The notes under the pieces: model-generated | The model's input: only the letters and a program-made list of their open reading frames with translations | What the model was told of the DNA's origin: nothing | The model's database searches: none | Shown: positions 1 to 11,399 of the stretch, piece by piece | How positions within the stretch are numbered: position 1 is the first letter of the stretch | Layout of the letters: each line of letters begins with the position of its first letter | From: Agrostemma githago | Taxonomy: Eukaryota > Streptophyta > Magnoliopsida > Caryophyllales > Caryophyllaceae | Assembly: GCA_958450325.1 (NCBI GenBank) | Contig: OY288247.1 | Location: 58,283,701-58,347,700 of the forward strand | Reading direction: 5' to 3' | Length of the DNA stretch: 64,000 bases | Position numbers and translations under genes: made by a program

Positions 1-1169
1 CCCCCCAAGAAACAGGCAACGACTCATGGTGAAGGTACTCGATCGAGTCCCCTCCAAGACTCCTTCAAGTAGCCTTCCTCACCTTCCTACGTGAGCCCTT
101 TACATATGGCTAGCCTAATCAAATTCTTTTTACGACTTTTTAGTCATCACGTGCTTATGCTTCCAAAGTCCATACATCACATTTCATTTTATTTTCATCA
201 TTCTTACGACTTTGAGTGGTGTCTCGTGCAACTAATCTAGTATTGACGACTCTTTAGTCGTATCCGATACTCGATAAGTCGACACATTCCTAATCCACGG
301 TGATAAGTCGGGACAAGACTAAGAGACTTGGGATCGAGCGAGCTTCACGCTTGGGTCCCATACGCTAAACGCCTATTAAAAGTCTCCGTTCTCCGATTAA
401 TAAACAATACAATGTGTACTTGATCGTAGTTCGTCTATTTCTTCAATTTACGGTCTAGCATATATTTACTATTTACAGGTCCGTTTATAGTCGATGTTTA
501 CCGTTTCTAATCCCTATTTATATCCGCTAGTTGTATTGTGAATTCTGGGTTGTATTTCCGCCCGTGTACTTTGTAATTTATTTACGAGCTTTCTATTTTG
601 ATGTTTGCCATTTATAGCATTTAAATGAACATCACGTGCTAAATCACTTCGACGTGAACCAAGATGCATTAAAATGACGTAGCAACCAATTCTATATTCA
701 TACATCGTAAAACGTTGTTTGCATAACAATTTATCGAATCACTAGCGCGCGTATTCAAAAATTGATCGATATCTTAGTAGAGGCTGCTATGTGCGGGCGG
801 GGTTGGGTGTCTTTTGTGGGCTTCCCAACACGTACCTTCACCCCTTACTTAGAACCTCGGTTTCTTGATGCCCGAAACCATTGACGCACGAGATTGATTC
901 GATATATAATACCCGAAAACTCGGCATCGGTATCGGTATCGTAATGCAAAGGGACGAACCCTACAAGCTCTAGTATCAAAGTGGGTCGTACTTTGTGCAT
1001 GGCCCACCGAAATATAGAGTGGGTTCGAATGGGCCCGAACTCCCACAAAGTTCGGTGGCGACTCTTAATTCGATTTAAATTTCAACCCGTGAACCATCTC
1101 ACATGGGAAACATTTCGCCGCCCAAACCCGCGCGTGGCCACATCGGGGTGGACCTATGTCATGTCCACA
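1..1169 (+). repeat. 5' LTR of element A, 3' part only
   Basis: This stretch is homologous to the reverse complement of the downstream part of the element B LTRs (6696 to about 7850, and 33611 onward). It shares the sequence around 770-1169 that ends in ATGTCCACA, directly followed by the primer binding site. The LTR start lies outside the window. Short ORFs here are not conserved between copies. Confidence 0.8.
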
Positions 1170-1170
1170 A

Positions 1171-1190
1171 TTTGGCGACTCCGTTGGGGA
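1171..1190 (+). other. Primer binding site of element A
   Basis: TTTGGCGACTCCGTTGGGGA lies one base after the LTR terminal CA. It is the same site as in B (33591-33610, - strand) and C (about 43755-43775, - strand). From memory this is the tRNA-Arg type site used by Ogre elements of the Tat lineage. Confidence 0.75.
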
Positions 1191-1689
1191 AAACTGATGT
1201 ACAACTTGTCATCGGGATCCTCAGGGTGAGACTTGAGGAGAAATCGTTCGGTTAGAACAATATGCGCGTTAGATTTACGGTTCATGCATAACCCCAATTT
1301 TACCCAGGCCGGTTACTTGTGACCGTCGTCCCAATATACCGCGATATATTCCAAATTGGTCATGTCAAGGTGTTCATGGCTAATTCGTATGGGTTTCGCG
1401 GCATGTCCCTATACAAATTGGTAAGGGAGTCCGTCCCGATTCTCAAAAAGGCCATGCGCACTGGTATATACCCTATTTTGACCGACCAAGACTTAGTGTA
1501 AAGCATACATGACGTTGTTATAATGCTTGCGTGACTATGTGCTACTTGGTTTCCGTGTCATTTTTCGAAAACCGTCTTTTCAAAAAAAATGCATCTTTTC
1601 AAAAATATTCAATTTTCAAAAAATCAAAATGCTGCCGAAAATTAGACTTACGATTTGACTCAAACAAGCTTATTTTCTAGCCAGCATGC

Positions 1690-1935
1690 TGTCCATTTAA
1701 ATATTCAAATTTCCGATCCTCATTCGATTTTCGAATTTTCAAAATTCCATTTCGATTTTCAAATCTTCAAAATTCCATTTCGATTTTCAAATCATCGAGA
1801 TTCCATTTCAATTTTCAATTCTTCGAGATGCCGTTTTCGATTTTCAAATCTTCGGGATCCCGTTTACGATTTTCAAATTTTTTGGAAATTCATTTTCGAT
1901 ATTCAATTTTTGGAAATTCCAAATATTCAACTTTT
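1690..1935 (+). repeat. AT-rich short tandem repeats in element A
   Basis: Imperfect ~27-30 bp tandem units built on GATTTTCAAATCTTC and AAATTCCATTTC. The matching region of B is 32820-33070. The repeats create long artificial ORFs rich in Phe, Ser and Ile in both copies, but in different frames, so they are not taken as coding. Confidence 0.7.
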
Positions 1936-2670
1936 CAAAAACCCGGCCCTGTCGGCATGCGGCCATTTCAAAAGACGGGACCGTCTCCCAATTTTTCAAA
2001 ACGCGAATTTATTCGCAACCTTTCAAACATTTCAAATGCTCGGTCCTGTCGGCATGCTGCCAATTTCAAAAGGCAGAACCGTCCTCTCAATTTTAAAAAT
2101 TCAATCTTTTTTCAAAAATCTTCCTTCTTATAGGGCCTACCGTAATCCGTGTGTCGGGTCTTTTTCATAATTTGTCGAAGGTCTACCAACGTCGAAACTC
2201 CGTCGATTCTATATCACGGGTTTCTTCCCCATTCCAGTCCGCCTTATTCTAAAGACATAACCAACCAACACGAGTCATACACTCGTAAATGGAAGGGTCG
2301 TCAAAGTACTCGAGTCCTAACTAGAAAGTCTCACTCGTTCTTTCCCTCTAACAGGGCGGTCCCCACGACCTTTCCTAAGGGAATTTCGCCAATCTTTCAA
2401 TCTGTTAGTCGAGTCACACCAATTCAAGATTCCTTTAACTTAAGGGTCTACCCTAATCATAGGGCCATCCCTATTCAAGTCATGTCGAGGGTCTCTAGCG
2501 TCAAAACTATGCCGATCATACATCGCAAGTTTCTTCCCCTACCCCGTCTATCTTTCCTCGAAGCCGAGTCAACCTTTTACAAGGCATAGCCCTATAACAA
2601 AACGTTCGTGATCCTTATATCTAAGGGCTAATCATCCGACATTCGAGTCTTAACAAAACCTTCGATCACA

Positions 2671-3110
2671 CTCGGGGGCTGCCCTTCAGCAGAGCGGTCA
2701 ATCACGGTTGCTTTATGGGTCATGTCTTACACATGTTGTCTCACGTACCCCACTTTTGAATCACTTAGATGTTACACCATCTGAGTCCTATCAGAATCCT
2801 CGGTCTCACTCGGGGGCTACCCTTCAGCAGAGCGGTCATTCACGGTTGCTCTAAGGGTCATGTTTTACAGGTGTTGTCTCACGTACCCCACTTTTGAATA
2901 ACTTAGATGTCACACCATCTGAGTCCTATCAGAGTCCTCGGTCTCACTCGGGGGCTACTCTTCAGTAGAGCGATCAATCACGGTTGCTCTAAGGGTCATG
3001 TTCTACACATGGTGTCTCACGTGTGTCACTTTCGAGTCATTCAAATGCCACACCATCTGAGTCCTATTTGAGTCTTTAGTCTCACATGGGGGCTGTCCTC
3101 CACCCGAGCA
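2671..3110 (+). repeat. 138-bp tandem repeat, three copies plus a partial one
   Basis: Units begin CTCGGGGGCT at 2671, 2809 and 2947, each 138 bp apart, with a diverged fourth start at about 3085. Each contains the ACGGTTGCTC and CACACCATCTGAGTCC blocks. The corresponding place in B (about 32040-32200, - strand) holds roughly one unit, so the array expanded in A or contracted in B. Confidence 0.85.
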
Positions 3111-5709
3111 TTCGACCACGGTCACCTTAAGGGGTACCTTATATTCATCATATACCAGCGTCCTTATGATGCTTTTCTTCGGGTCGTACATATGCTACGA
3201 ACACTCAAGACTCCTAAAGGTTTAGATCGCCATGGTTGGTCCAAGCACACGATGCGGTCAAACACGGTCGCCCATTTTTGGATTCACCCTCGTGCAGCTT
3301 GAGTATCATCGTCGAGTCCAAGCCAGGGTCGTTACCTTGTCTAGGTCAACGTTCGAGTATCCGGGTCCAAGAGTCTTTGTCGTCCCGTCACCCCGGGCCG
3401 TGTCTAGTTTGACTCCCTCACTTGCATTTGCGCAAAGTCGAGTTTAGGTGAGTTGTGGCACCTGTCGTTTTCTCCAATCAAGGTCCTTACCAAAAAAGAA
3501 CATATACCAACCGAGCATCCAAAAGTCCGGATTTGATTCGAGTCTAAGTCTAAGTCCGAGTCTAGGATGCTCTACATCCTCATTTCCAAATCAGAGTCAG
3601 AGTCATTTGTATTCTATCCTCTTTTCAAAATTCAATAAAATCAGCTTTCAATATTCTATCTCTACTATATGTTTTCCTTATGTGTTTCCGAGAACATGAT
3701 GAACACCATCATACACTATGAGCACATGCACGTGACTATTATAGGCACATACATATATAATGACTGCAGGTAACCGAGACTCGTGTTTTCCTTTACATGT
3801 TCCATGTCTGGTATGGAAAGCCACATAACTACCATTAGAATGAGCGGTATCGAAACCTATGACAAATCTAAGTAGTCTCCTAGTTTTGGTTCAAGACGGA
3901 TGGCAAGCCCATTTCCCACAATAAACACCCCTCCAATAAGACTAACCAATCCCTACCTTAGGCGTTAGTCTGACCAAAAAGAAAAAAAAGGGAAGTATCG
4001 TTATTCTATACGCTCAATGCTAGGAAATACCAAAATTGGGACGATGTTTCCACCAAGCTTGCTCGGAATTATGCTGACAATACCGAGATCCAAACCACCA
4101 TGCTTACTGTAGAGTACTCCACCGCGAGTTTTCACTCACATGAACACCAACTAGGCCTACTCCTTACAAAGGTTTAGCTCCAAAGGGCTAATCCAACTGA
4201 TAGGCCCAACCCTAGATCCACCCACAAATGAATGCCACAGATCCGGGAATACCCGTGCCTATTGTCAACACCGTAGAGGGGATAGGAAAAAAAAACAGGA
4301 CAAAAAAATCAAAATTCCAAGGAAAAAGCAAATGGCCTAAATAAAAGAGTCGGCCATGATCAAAAAGAACTCTCAGCATCCCCCGACCGGATACGGTCAA
4401 TCCCTTACCAGGGCACAGTCAACTCAAATCCCATGACCGGGGCTAAAGGTCAGAAAAAAAAATCAAAAACCCATGACCATGATCAACGGTCAACCCATGT
4501 GAAAGTCCCTTGCGGTAACTCAAAACATAACATCCAAACCAGTTACCAGCCCCAAACACGGTAACTCAACTTGCGGTCAGCATAGAACATGCTCAAATAG
4601 TTCACACCACCTCTGGGGGCTACCCCGAAGAATGCTCACAGTCACAGGATCAACATCCTAACCATTCTAGCCCTTTGTTCAAGACATCATTGGGAATGCA
4701 ACAAGACTACACCATCGCTAGCTATGGCTAGTTACATACAAAGCCCTAATAAACTAGGCCGCATAATATATCTTTCAATCCCCTAAACTACGGCTTGGTT
4801 TGATTTCACTACACGTGAATACGGAGGCAGCCTTTCAACGAGAGCACAACCACCCACATTGACACACATTCAAAAAGCATCATCATTCCTATCACGACAC
4901 TGTCATGTTCTCAACAGTTAGCTTTGTCGTCCTGGGGGGCTTCTCTTAGGCAGAAGTACTCCTTTCACTCACAAAATCCAAAAGACTTTCAAAAATCTAG
5001 TCACCTTTCTATAGTGTGTCCTAGTACTCGGCTCAGTCGAAGACGAGAATCTGTCAGGGACTCGAAGCAACACCACTTTGGGAATGTACCCCAAAAAAAA
5101 ATTCAAAAGAGCACTACACTACAGCATTGCCACTGTTAAGTCCTGTCATGCAAAAACTGTCTCATTACAGACTACTGGAATCCCCCTATAACGTATCTTT
5201 CCCATTTCGATGTTCGACCGCGTTGCCACTCGCCTAAGCTACGGAATAGCACAACTTAAGAGTCTTGTCATCTTAGGTGGCCCACGTCCCTACCGTGTCA
5301 CAGTCCAACCCCTCAAGAGTCGAAGTTGTGTCTGTTAACTCGTCCTGTCGCGTCTAGAGTGGAGTCTGTCGGTATGTCTCCCTCTTCAAGTTCCCGCTTT
5401 AAAATTTGCAGAACTTAGCCATTTGAGAAAATCCTTTTTGATAAGGTCAAATTTCGGTCTATTTAAACTACAAATTTCTTTTCTACCCTTTCAATTTTGA
5501 AAACCTATCTCCTAGCACGTGAGTTGCTTTCAGGACTTCGATTTCAAAATGAAACAAAATTCATTTTCCCCTGAGCAAGCCAGTCTATAGATGCTAACTG
5601 CATTTCTTATGTGCTATCTGCTATATCTGTTATTTTTGCCTATATATCAAACATTTCAGGTACCAGCTTGTGCTTCCCAATGGAACGTCAAAGACTGTGT
5701 TTCTCCTGG

Positions 5710-5925
5710 AATATTACATCCAAGATGGGATGTGTCTGCATACAGGTACACTCAGGGCTTCAGAAGTAAGTCACCGCGCATCCAAGATATGATGTATCTG
5801 CAAACAGGTACACCCAGGGCTTCAGAACCAAGTCCCCGCGCAGCTCCTAGATGGGATGTGTCTGCATACAGGTACACCCAGGGCTTCAGAAGCAAGTCCC
5901 CACGGAGTTATCCCAAATAACAGAA
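5710..5925 (+). repeat. ~63-bp tandem repeat near the 3' end of element A
   Basis: Three imperfect units beginning near 5724, 5786 and 5850, each with a GATGTGTCTGCA core, a CAGGTACACYCAGGGCTTCAG segment and a CCCCGCG segment. The homologous array in B (9417-9740, - strand) has about five more uniform 64-bp units. Tandem arrays just upstream of the 3' LTR are a known habit of Tat/Ogre elements. Confidence 0.8.
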
Positions 5926-6068
5926 CACAGGTATGATTTCTATCTTATGGTTGGCGAGCCCTTCACGCGAGTCTAATGGACTATAAACGACCCGACCAAA
6001 AGGCTGCCAGGTCGTAATCCTCGATTGGCCTTGTAGCTACTCTGACTTTCGCCTTATCTAAGCCTCAG

Positions 6069-6083
6069 TCAGAGTGGGGGCTC
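6069..6083 (+). other. Polypurine tract of element A
   Basis: CAGAGTGGGGGCTC lies immediately before the LTR start TGTAGACACCC at 6084. The mirror-image tract of B (GAGCCCCCACC on the + strand) directly follows its LTR end at 9214. Confidence 0.7.
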
Positions 6084-6695
6084 TGTAGACACCCTTATTT
6101 TGCCTGCTAGTGTCTATAGCAGTTTCCGACAAAATACCCGATGAGGATCGGACGTAAACATGCTTTAATGCGCTCGAATATGGGCTCGAAATTGATAGTA
6201 TCTGGCATGGGCTTTTAGCGGAGTACAAATCTCACAAAACCAACCTCAAATTCAGGCCCAGTGGGTCGTTTCCAATAAAATAAGACTAATTTAAGCCAAA
6301 ACCATCACCGGAAAAAAAACCGTCTTTTAGCGACCGAGTCAAAACCCGGTCAAAGTCGAATCCCGAGACGAAACCAGCCATGCATGTGTCTAAATACAAA
6401 GTCAAATCAGCCAAGTCAAAGCAAATCAATCATAGCAAATCAAATCCCAACTTACCATATCAAATCCGGTCCTTTGACACCCGGTTTGACCCACTCGATC
6501 GAGTGGCTTAGGCCTACACGATCGAGTATGCCTGCGAACCGGTTAGACCACCTCTGAACCGAGCACTCAATCGAGTGCACTTACACCACTCGATCGAGTG
6601 ACCCTGAATCGGGGTGAGTTTTATATATATAATCCCCCTTATTCATTCATTCACTACCACTTTTTCACCCATCACATTTACAACTTTTACACAAC
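6084..6695 (+). repeat. 3' LTR of element A, first segment
   Basis: Starts TGTAGACACC and matches the reverse complement of about 8600-9214, the start of the B LTR. It includes a TATATATA stretch (6622-6631) that could be the LTR TATA box. The LTR breaks at 6695 after ACAAC, the target duplication of element B, and continues at 36106. Several copies of a CACTCGATCGAGTG palindrome lie at 6490-6605. Confidence 0.85.
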
Positions 6696-9214
6696 TGTGG
6701 ACATGACATAGGTCCACCCCGACGCGGCCACGCATTGGTTTAGGGAGGCGAATGAATCTCGTGTGAGATGGATCTCGAGTTGAAATTTAAATCATAGTTG
6801 GAGTCGCCACCGAACTTTGTGGGAGTTCGGGCCCGTTTGAACCCACTCTATGTCGTAGTGGGCCATGCACAGAGTACAGCCCATTCCGATTTCAGAGTTT
6901 ATTGGGTTCGTCCCTTTGCATTGCGATACCGATACCGACATTATCGGTAATCGTGTATTGAATGACTCTCGTCTGCCAACGGTTTCGGACATCCAGAAAC
7001 CATGGTTCTGAGTAAGGGGTGAGGGTACGTGTTGGGAAGTTCACAAAGAATACCCAACCCCACCCGTATTTAGCGGCCTTTACTAAGATATCGTTCGTTG
7101 TTCGTGTACGCGTGTTAGTTTGACGATTGAATGATATGCAAAGAGCTTTTTGACTAAACATGTGAATTATGTTTGACTACGTCCTTTAATGCATCTTTGA
7201 ATTATGTCGAAGTTGTTTTAGCATGTGATGTTCATTTTAGTACAATAAAACAAACAATGAAAGCAAGAACAGGTTACAATATACGAGCAGCATACCACCC
7301 GGGAATACAATGCAACAAGCGATACAATAATTGCGATAATAGCGAAAAGAACGAGTTAGAAGATGTAAGCATGACACAATGCGGTTTTGAAAGGACTAGA
7401 TTCACGTGATAGACTTGACACGTGTTGACCGAAGTCGTTAAAAAAAAGTTATCGAAGCTCGAAATATGTTGAAGGCTCACGGATTTGTCGTGACAAAGGT
7501 CACTCGATCGAGTCATGGAGGGACTCGGTCGAGTGCCTCTTGAGAAACCCTCCTGCTTTGATTTTGAGGTGCATGCCACTCGATCGAGTCAGGCATGACA
7601 CTCGATCGAGTGGTCCTCGAGAAAAGTGTTCTGTCTCTGATTTGGGGTATCACTCGATCGAGTGCCCCCTGTTCGAGTTGTGACTCGATTTGCAAGTTGC
7701 GAAATTGCTTTTAATTTTTGAAAACCGATAATTTCGCTAAGTCGTGTAAAAATATGGCACAATTTATACCCGACTTAAAATTTTCAAAACTCGTAAATAT
7801 TTGATACCCGACTACGAAATCGAGATCCAATACTTAGAGTGATTGTTAGAAAAAAAGCGTTTTTAGAAATTGTTTTGAATCGAAATAAATCCCTCCGCAT
7901 TGTAATGTCGTATTAGTCTTTTTAGGACTATGTGATGATTATTTCGGCATCAACGAGAATAGTTTTTGAAAACGGTTTGTTTGATTGATTCCTTTAGATC
8001 CGATATTCGACTATAGAGTCGATATCGAATCCTTAGGGACGACTCGTTATTGCTAATTACGATAGTAGTAGTAATAATATTAGAAACGATAAAAAATAAA
8101 ATAAAAAAAACGACGATGACGCTTGACAACAAAAAAAACGAGAAGAAGAAGGAGAGAAAGAGAGAAGATGGGATTTGTAACACCCTCAACCTACATGCTT
8201 AATTATCTCGAAAACGAACTCGTAGTAGCGGCCTAGGCGCGGGAGCGTTAAGATGTATATAGGTGAGTTATGGTGTGTATGGTTAGGGAGAGGATTTGGC
8301 GAGTTTTTCTCTCAGGTTTGTATATGATTTGCCTAAAATTGCCTAGAATTTCGGGTTGTGAATGGTCGGGAATCCTATAGGATTTATAGAGGAAAGATCG
8401 GAATATAATATGCCTAGTATTGCTGGAATTCCGGGTTGTGAATGGTCGGGATTGGAATTGTTGTGTTGTGAATTGATGTGAATGGTGAATAATTAATTGA
8501 TCAAATTGTGTTGCGGAGGTGGGGTATTTATAGGATAACATACCCGACTTGGGATAGGAGATAGATGGCTTGCAAAGGAAGAAAAAAACTGGTTGGGGTG
8601 AAGTGGGATTCCGTCTTTGGATAGGAAAAGGTTACTTGTTGGGGAAGAAACACCCGGTTTTCAGCTGGAACAAGGGTCACTCGATTGAGTAGTGCACAGC
8701 ACTCGATCGAGTGCCCGGTCTGATACTAGATTTGGCGGTTTTTATGGGCTCACTCGACCGAGTGACCGGTCCACTCGATCGTGTGGGTCTGAGCCGGGTA
8801 GAAGTCTCCTTTTGGAGATCGACTTTTATCTTTGAGGGAGATTTCTAGTTGCTTAATTCTTCTCCATGGTTGACATTTGTGGTATTTGATTATGAATTGG
8901 ATTCTCGAATGTTGCGTCAGATATTTTTGGCTTGGAAATGCCTTTGACCGGGGTTTGACCCGGTCGCTAAACGACGGTTTTGCCCTTGGTGACGGTTTTG
9001 ACCCAAATTAGTCTCATTTGACTGGGAACAAACCACTGGGCCTGAATTTGTTGTCGATTTGGTGAGATTTTTATTCCGCTAAAACCTCGTGCCAACTACT
9101 ATTGATTCCGAGTCCAAAATCGAGTGTATTAAGTCATGTTTACGTCCGATCATCATCGGGTGTTTTTTTGGAAACTGCTAAAGGCACCTGGCGGTCAAAA
9201 TGTGGGTGTCTACA
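6696..9214 (-). repeat. 3' LTR of element B
   Basis: A 2.5 kb LTR running TGTAGACACC (at 9214) to GTCCACA (at 6696) on the - strand. It carries a TATAAATA box on the - strand (8525-8532) and repeated CACTCGATCGAGTG palindromes (around 7500-7670 and 8670-8790). The ORFs at 7173-7409 and 7950-8541 recur in the other LTR copy but match no known protein. Confidence 0.88.
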
Positions 9215-10232
9215 GAGCCCCCACCCTGACTGAGGCTTGGACAAGGCGAAAGTCAGAGTAGCTACCAGACCAATCGAGGATTAAGACCTGGCAGACTTCT
9301 GATCGGGTCATTTATATATAGTCCGTTAGACTTGCGTAGAAGGGCTCGCTAGCCATAGGATAGAAATCATACCTGAGTTCTATTGTAGGAATAGCTCCGT
9401 GGGACTTGTCTAAGAAGCCTTGGGTGTGCCCGTTTGCAGACACATCCCATCTTGGAGCTGCGCGGGAGCTTGCATAGGAAGCTATGGGTGTGTCCGTCCG
9501 CAGTCACATCCCGATTCAGAATTACGCGGGAGCTTGCATAGGAAGCTATGAGTGTGTCCGTTTGCAGACACATCCCGATTCAGAATTACGCGGGAGCTTG
9601 CATAGGAAGCTATGGGTGTGTCCGTTCGCAGACACATCCCGATTCAGAATTACGCGGGAGCTTGCATAGGAAGCTATGGGTGTGTCCGTTTGCAGACACA
9701 TCCCGATTCTTTAGTAGAAACGTCACCTGGGCTTTCCACTGGGGAGTTTTTGCGAGGAGACTTCCTTCTCGAGTCTGGGTGTACCTGTATGATGTCGATA
9801 GATACCAATTCGTATGTAATATTTAGGCGAAACACCGACTCACGCTGGGGAAGTAAAAACTTGATGTTCCTTTGGGAAGCACCAGCTAGTACCTGAAATA
9901 TTAGATATATAGGCAGAAATAGCAAATATAGCAGATGGCAAGATAACATACAGGAAATGCAGTTAGCATCTATAGACTGACTTGCGCTGGGGAAAATGAT
10001 TTTTGCTTTATTTTGAAATCGAAATCTTGAAAGCAACTCACGTGATAGAAGATAAGTTTTCAAAATTGAAAGAGGATAGAAAAGAAATTTGCAGTTTAAA
10101 CAGACCGAAATTTGACCTTGTCGAAAAGGATTTTATCAAATGGTTGACTTTTGCAAATCTTAAAATAAGAATTTGAAGATAGAGGCCTACCGACAGACTC
10201 GACTCTAGACGCGACAGAAGGAGTTGATAGAC
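9215..10232 (-). repeat. Element B internal region, 3' part, with PPT and 64-bp array
   Basis: Contains the polypurine tract (9215-9230 read on the - strand), about five 64-bp tandem units at 9417-9740 with starts GCTATGGGTG at 9481, 9545, 9609 and 9673, and non-coding sequence homologous in inverted orientation to A 5340-6083. It ends at the CACTA target duplication GAC (10230-10232). Confidence 0.85.
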
Positions 10233-10500
10233 CACTACAAGAAAAACAGTCCCGGGCGTCCGCTTGGTTAGCGTCCTGGGCATATGGACGCCTACATGGC
10301 GTCTGAAAAAACCGACGGGCGTCCACAGTCAGACGCCAAACTTGGCGTCCGACTGAATTTGGGAAGGACGAAATTCAAGCCCACAGGCGGACGCCATATA
10401 CCACAAATGACGTCCACTGTCGGACGCCAAAAGAGGAGTAGCGGGCGTCCACCCATGGCGTCCGACAGTGGACGCCCGTCAGTTGGTTTTGGCGACAAAT
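10233..10500. repeat. CACTA left TIR and subterminal repeats
   Basis: After the 29-bp inverted repeat, GGCGTCC and GGACGCC recur in both orientations every ~15-30 bp, several forming small palindromes around CCACTGTCGGACGCC. Such subterminal arrays are the binding sites of the TNPA-type protein in characterised CACTA elements. The right counterpart is at 29215-29510. Confidence 0.85.
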
Positions 10501-11399
10501 ACACGCCCACCCCCCTCTCCCCCTTCACTCTCTAAAAAAAAATACTCTCTAACCCCTCTCTTCCTCTCCTTGTCGAGCCTATTCCTCCTTCCTCTCCTCC
10601 ATTTTTCCTCCTTCTTATTAATCTTTGGTATGTATTCTTACTTACTTAGTTCTTATTCATTATAATTAGTTCTTGTTTTTTATTGTTATCGTTATTTATT
10701 GATAGTTTGCTAGTAAATATTATTTAGGTCTAAATTTTGATTAGGTCGATTAGTTTAGGCCAAATTCGATTAGGTTGATTAGTTTATGCCAAATTCGATT
10801 AGGTTGATTAGTTTTGCCCATCACAATTTTGATTAGGGTTTGATCAATTTGGTTGAATTGAGCTACAATGACCTCTAGGGCCTTTCGTGAGGTTTTGTGT
10901 GACTTAGGACGGACCAAAAGATGTCGTAATAATACCGGATTTTCCAGAAACGACTTCTATCTTGATCGGGGTTGTAATTAGGTGTTAGCGGTGCTTTCGG
11001 AGTTTTGATATCTGTAACCAAAAATTTGACCTTATTTGACCTGTTGTAGCTGTTTTTGTCGGACCTAGGCCATGAATTTTTGTGTTTTGTTCGGTTAATT
11101 TGGGATTAAATTGAAAAATGAGTTAGGGTTTTCGTAAATTGCGATGAAATTGTGATTACATTTGTGATTAAAATCGGTGACTGATTTATTTAAGTCAATT
11201 CTAGATTAATAAGACATTTGGGTTTACTTTGACGTATTAGTGATTAAATTGAGGAAACTTAGTTAGAGAAATTAAGTTTAAGTTAAATGGTGATTAAATT
11301 TTCGTTTAGTAAGTTATAAATTAAGTTAGGGAAATTAAACTTTAATTTGTTATATATATTTTTTGAACATAGAAAACGAAGAGAATTGAACGAAAATGG

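Larger units (their letters stand above)
1..6695 (+). mobile_element. Element A: non-coding Ogre-like LARD retrotransposon (left portion)
   Basis: The + strand element enters from outside the window with the end of its 5' LTR (1-1169), then a tRNA primer site, a ~4.9 kb internal region (1170-6083) without credible gag or pol, a G-rich polypurine tract and the start of its 3' LTR at 6084. The internal region aligns throughout, in inverted orientation, with the two internal parts of element B (9215-10232 and 29511-33610), so both are copies of one family. A long non-coding interior between long LTRs fits the LARD class of non-autonomous retrotransposons. The 3' LTR is cut at 6695 by element B and resumes at 36106. 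What would mobilise it is inferred: the primer site matches that of coding element C. Confidence 0.8.

Noticed and set aside
3232..3699. ORFs conserved between A (3232-3447) and B (31693-31947)
   Set aside because: Similarity follows general DNA homology of the two copies, with no recognisable domain and no longer coding context.
7173..8541. ORFs repeated in both B LTRs (for example 7173-7409 and 34088-34324)
   Set aside because: They are shared because LTRs are duplicates. They are short, AT-rich and without a known domain.
9417..9740. Regular repeats considered as a CRISPR array
   Set aside because: Units are contiguous without unique spacers, and the context is a plant retrotransposon.
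9484..9896. Overlapping ORFs with repeated Cys/His (MGVSVRRHIPIQNYAG-like units)
   Set aside because: They are translations of the 64-bp non-coding array. Because 64 is not a multiple of three, successive units appear in different frames.
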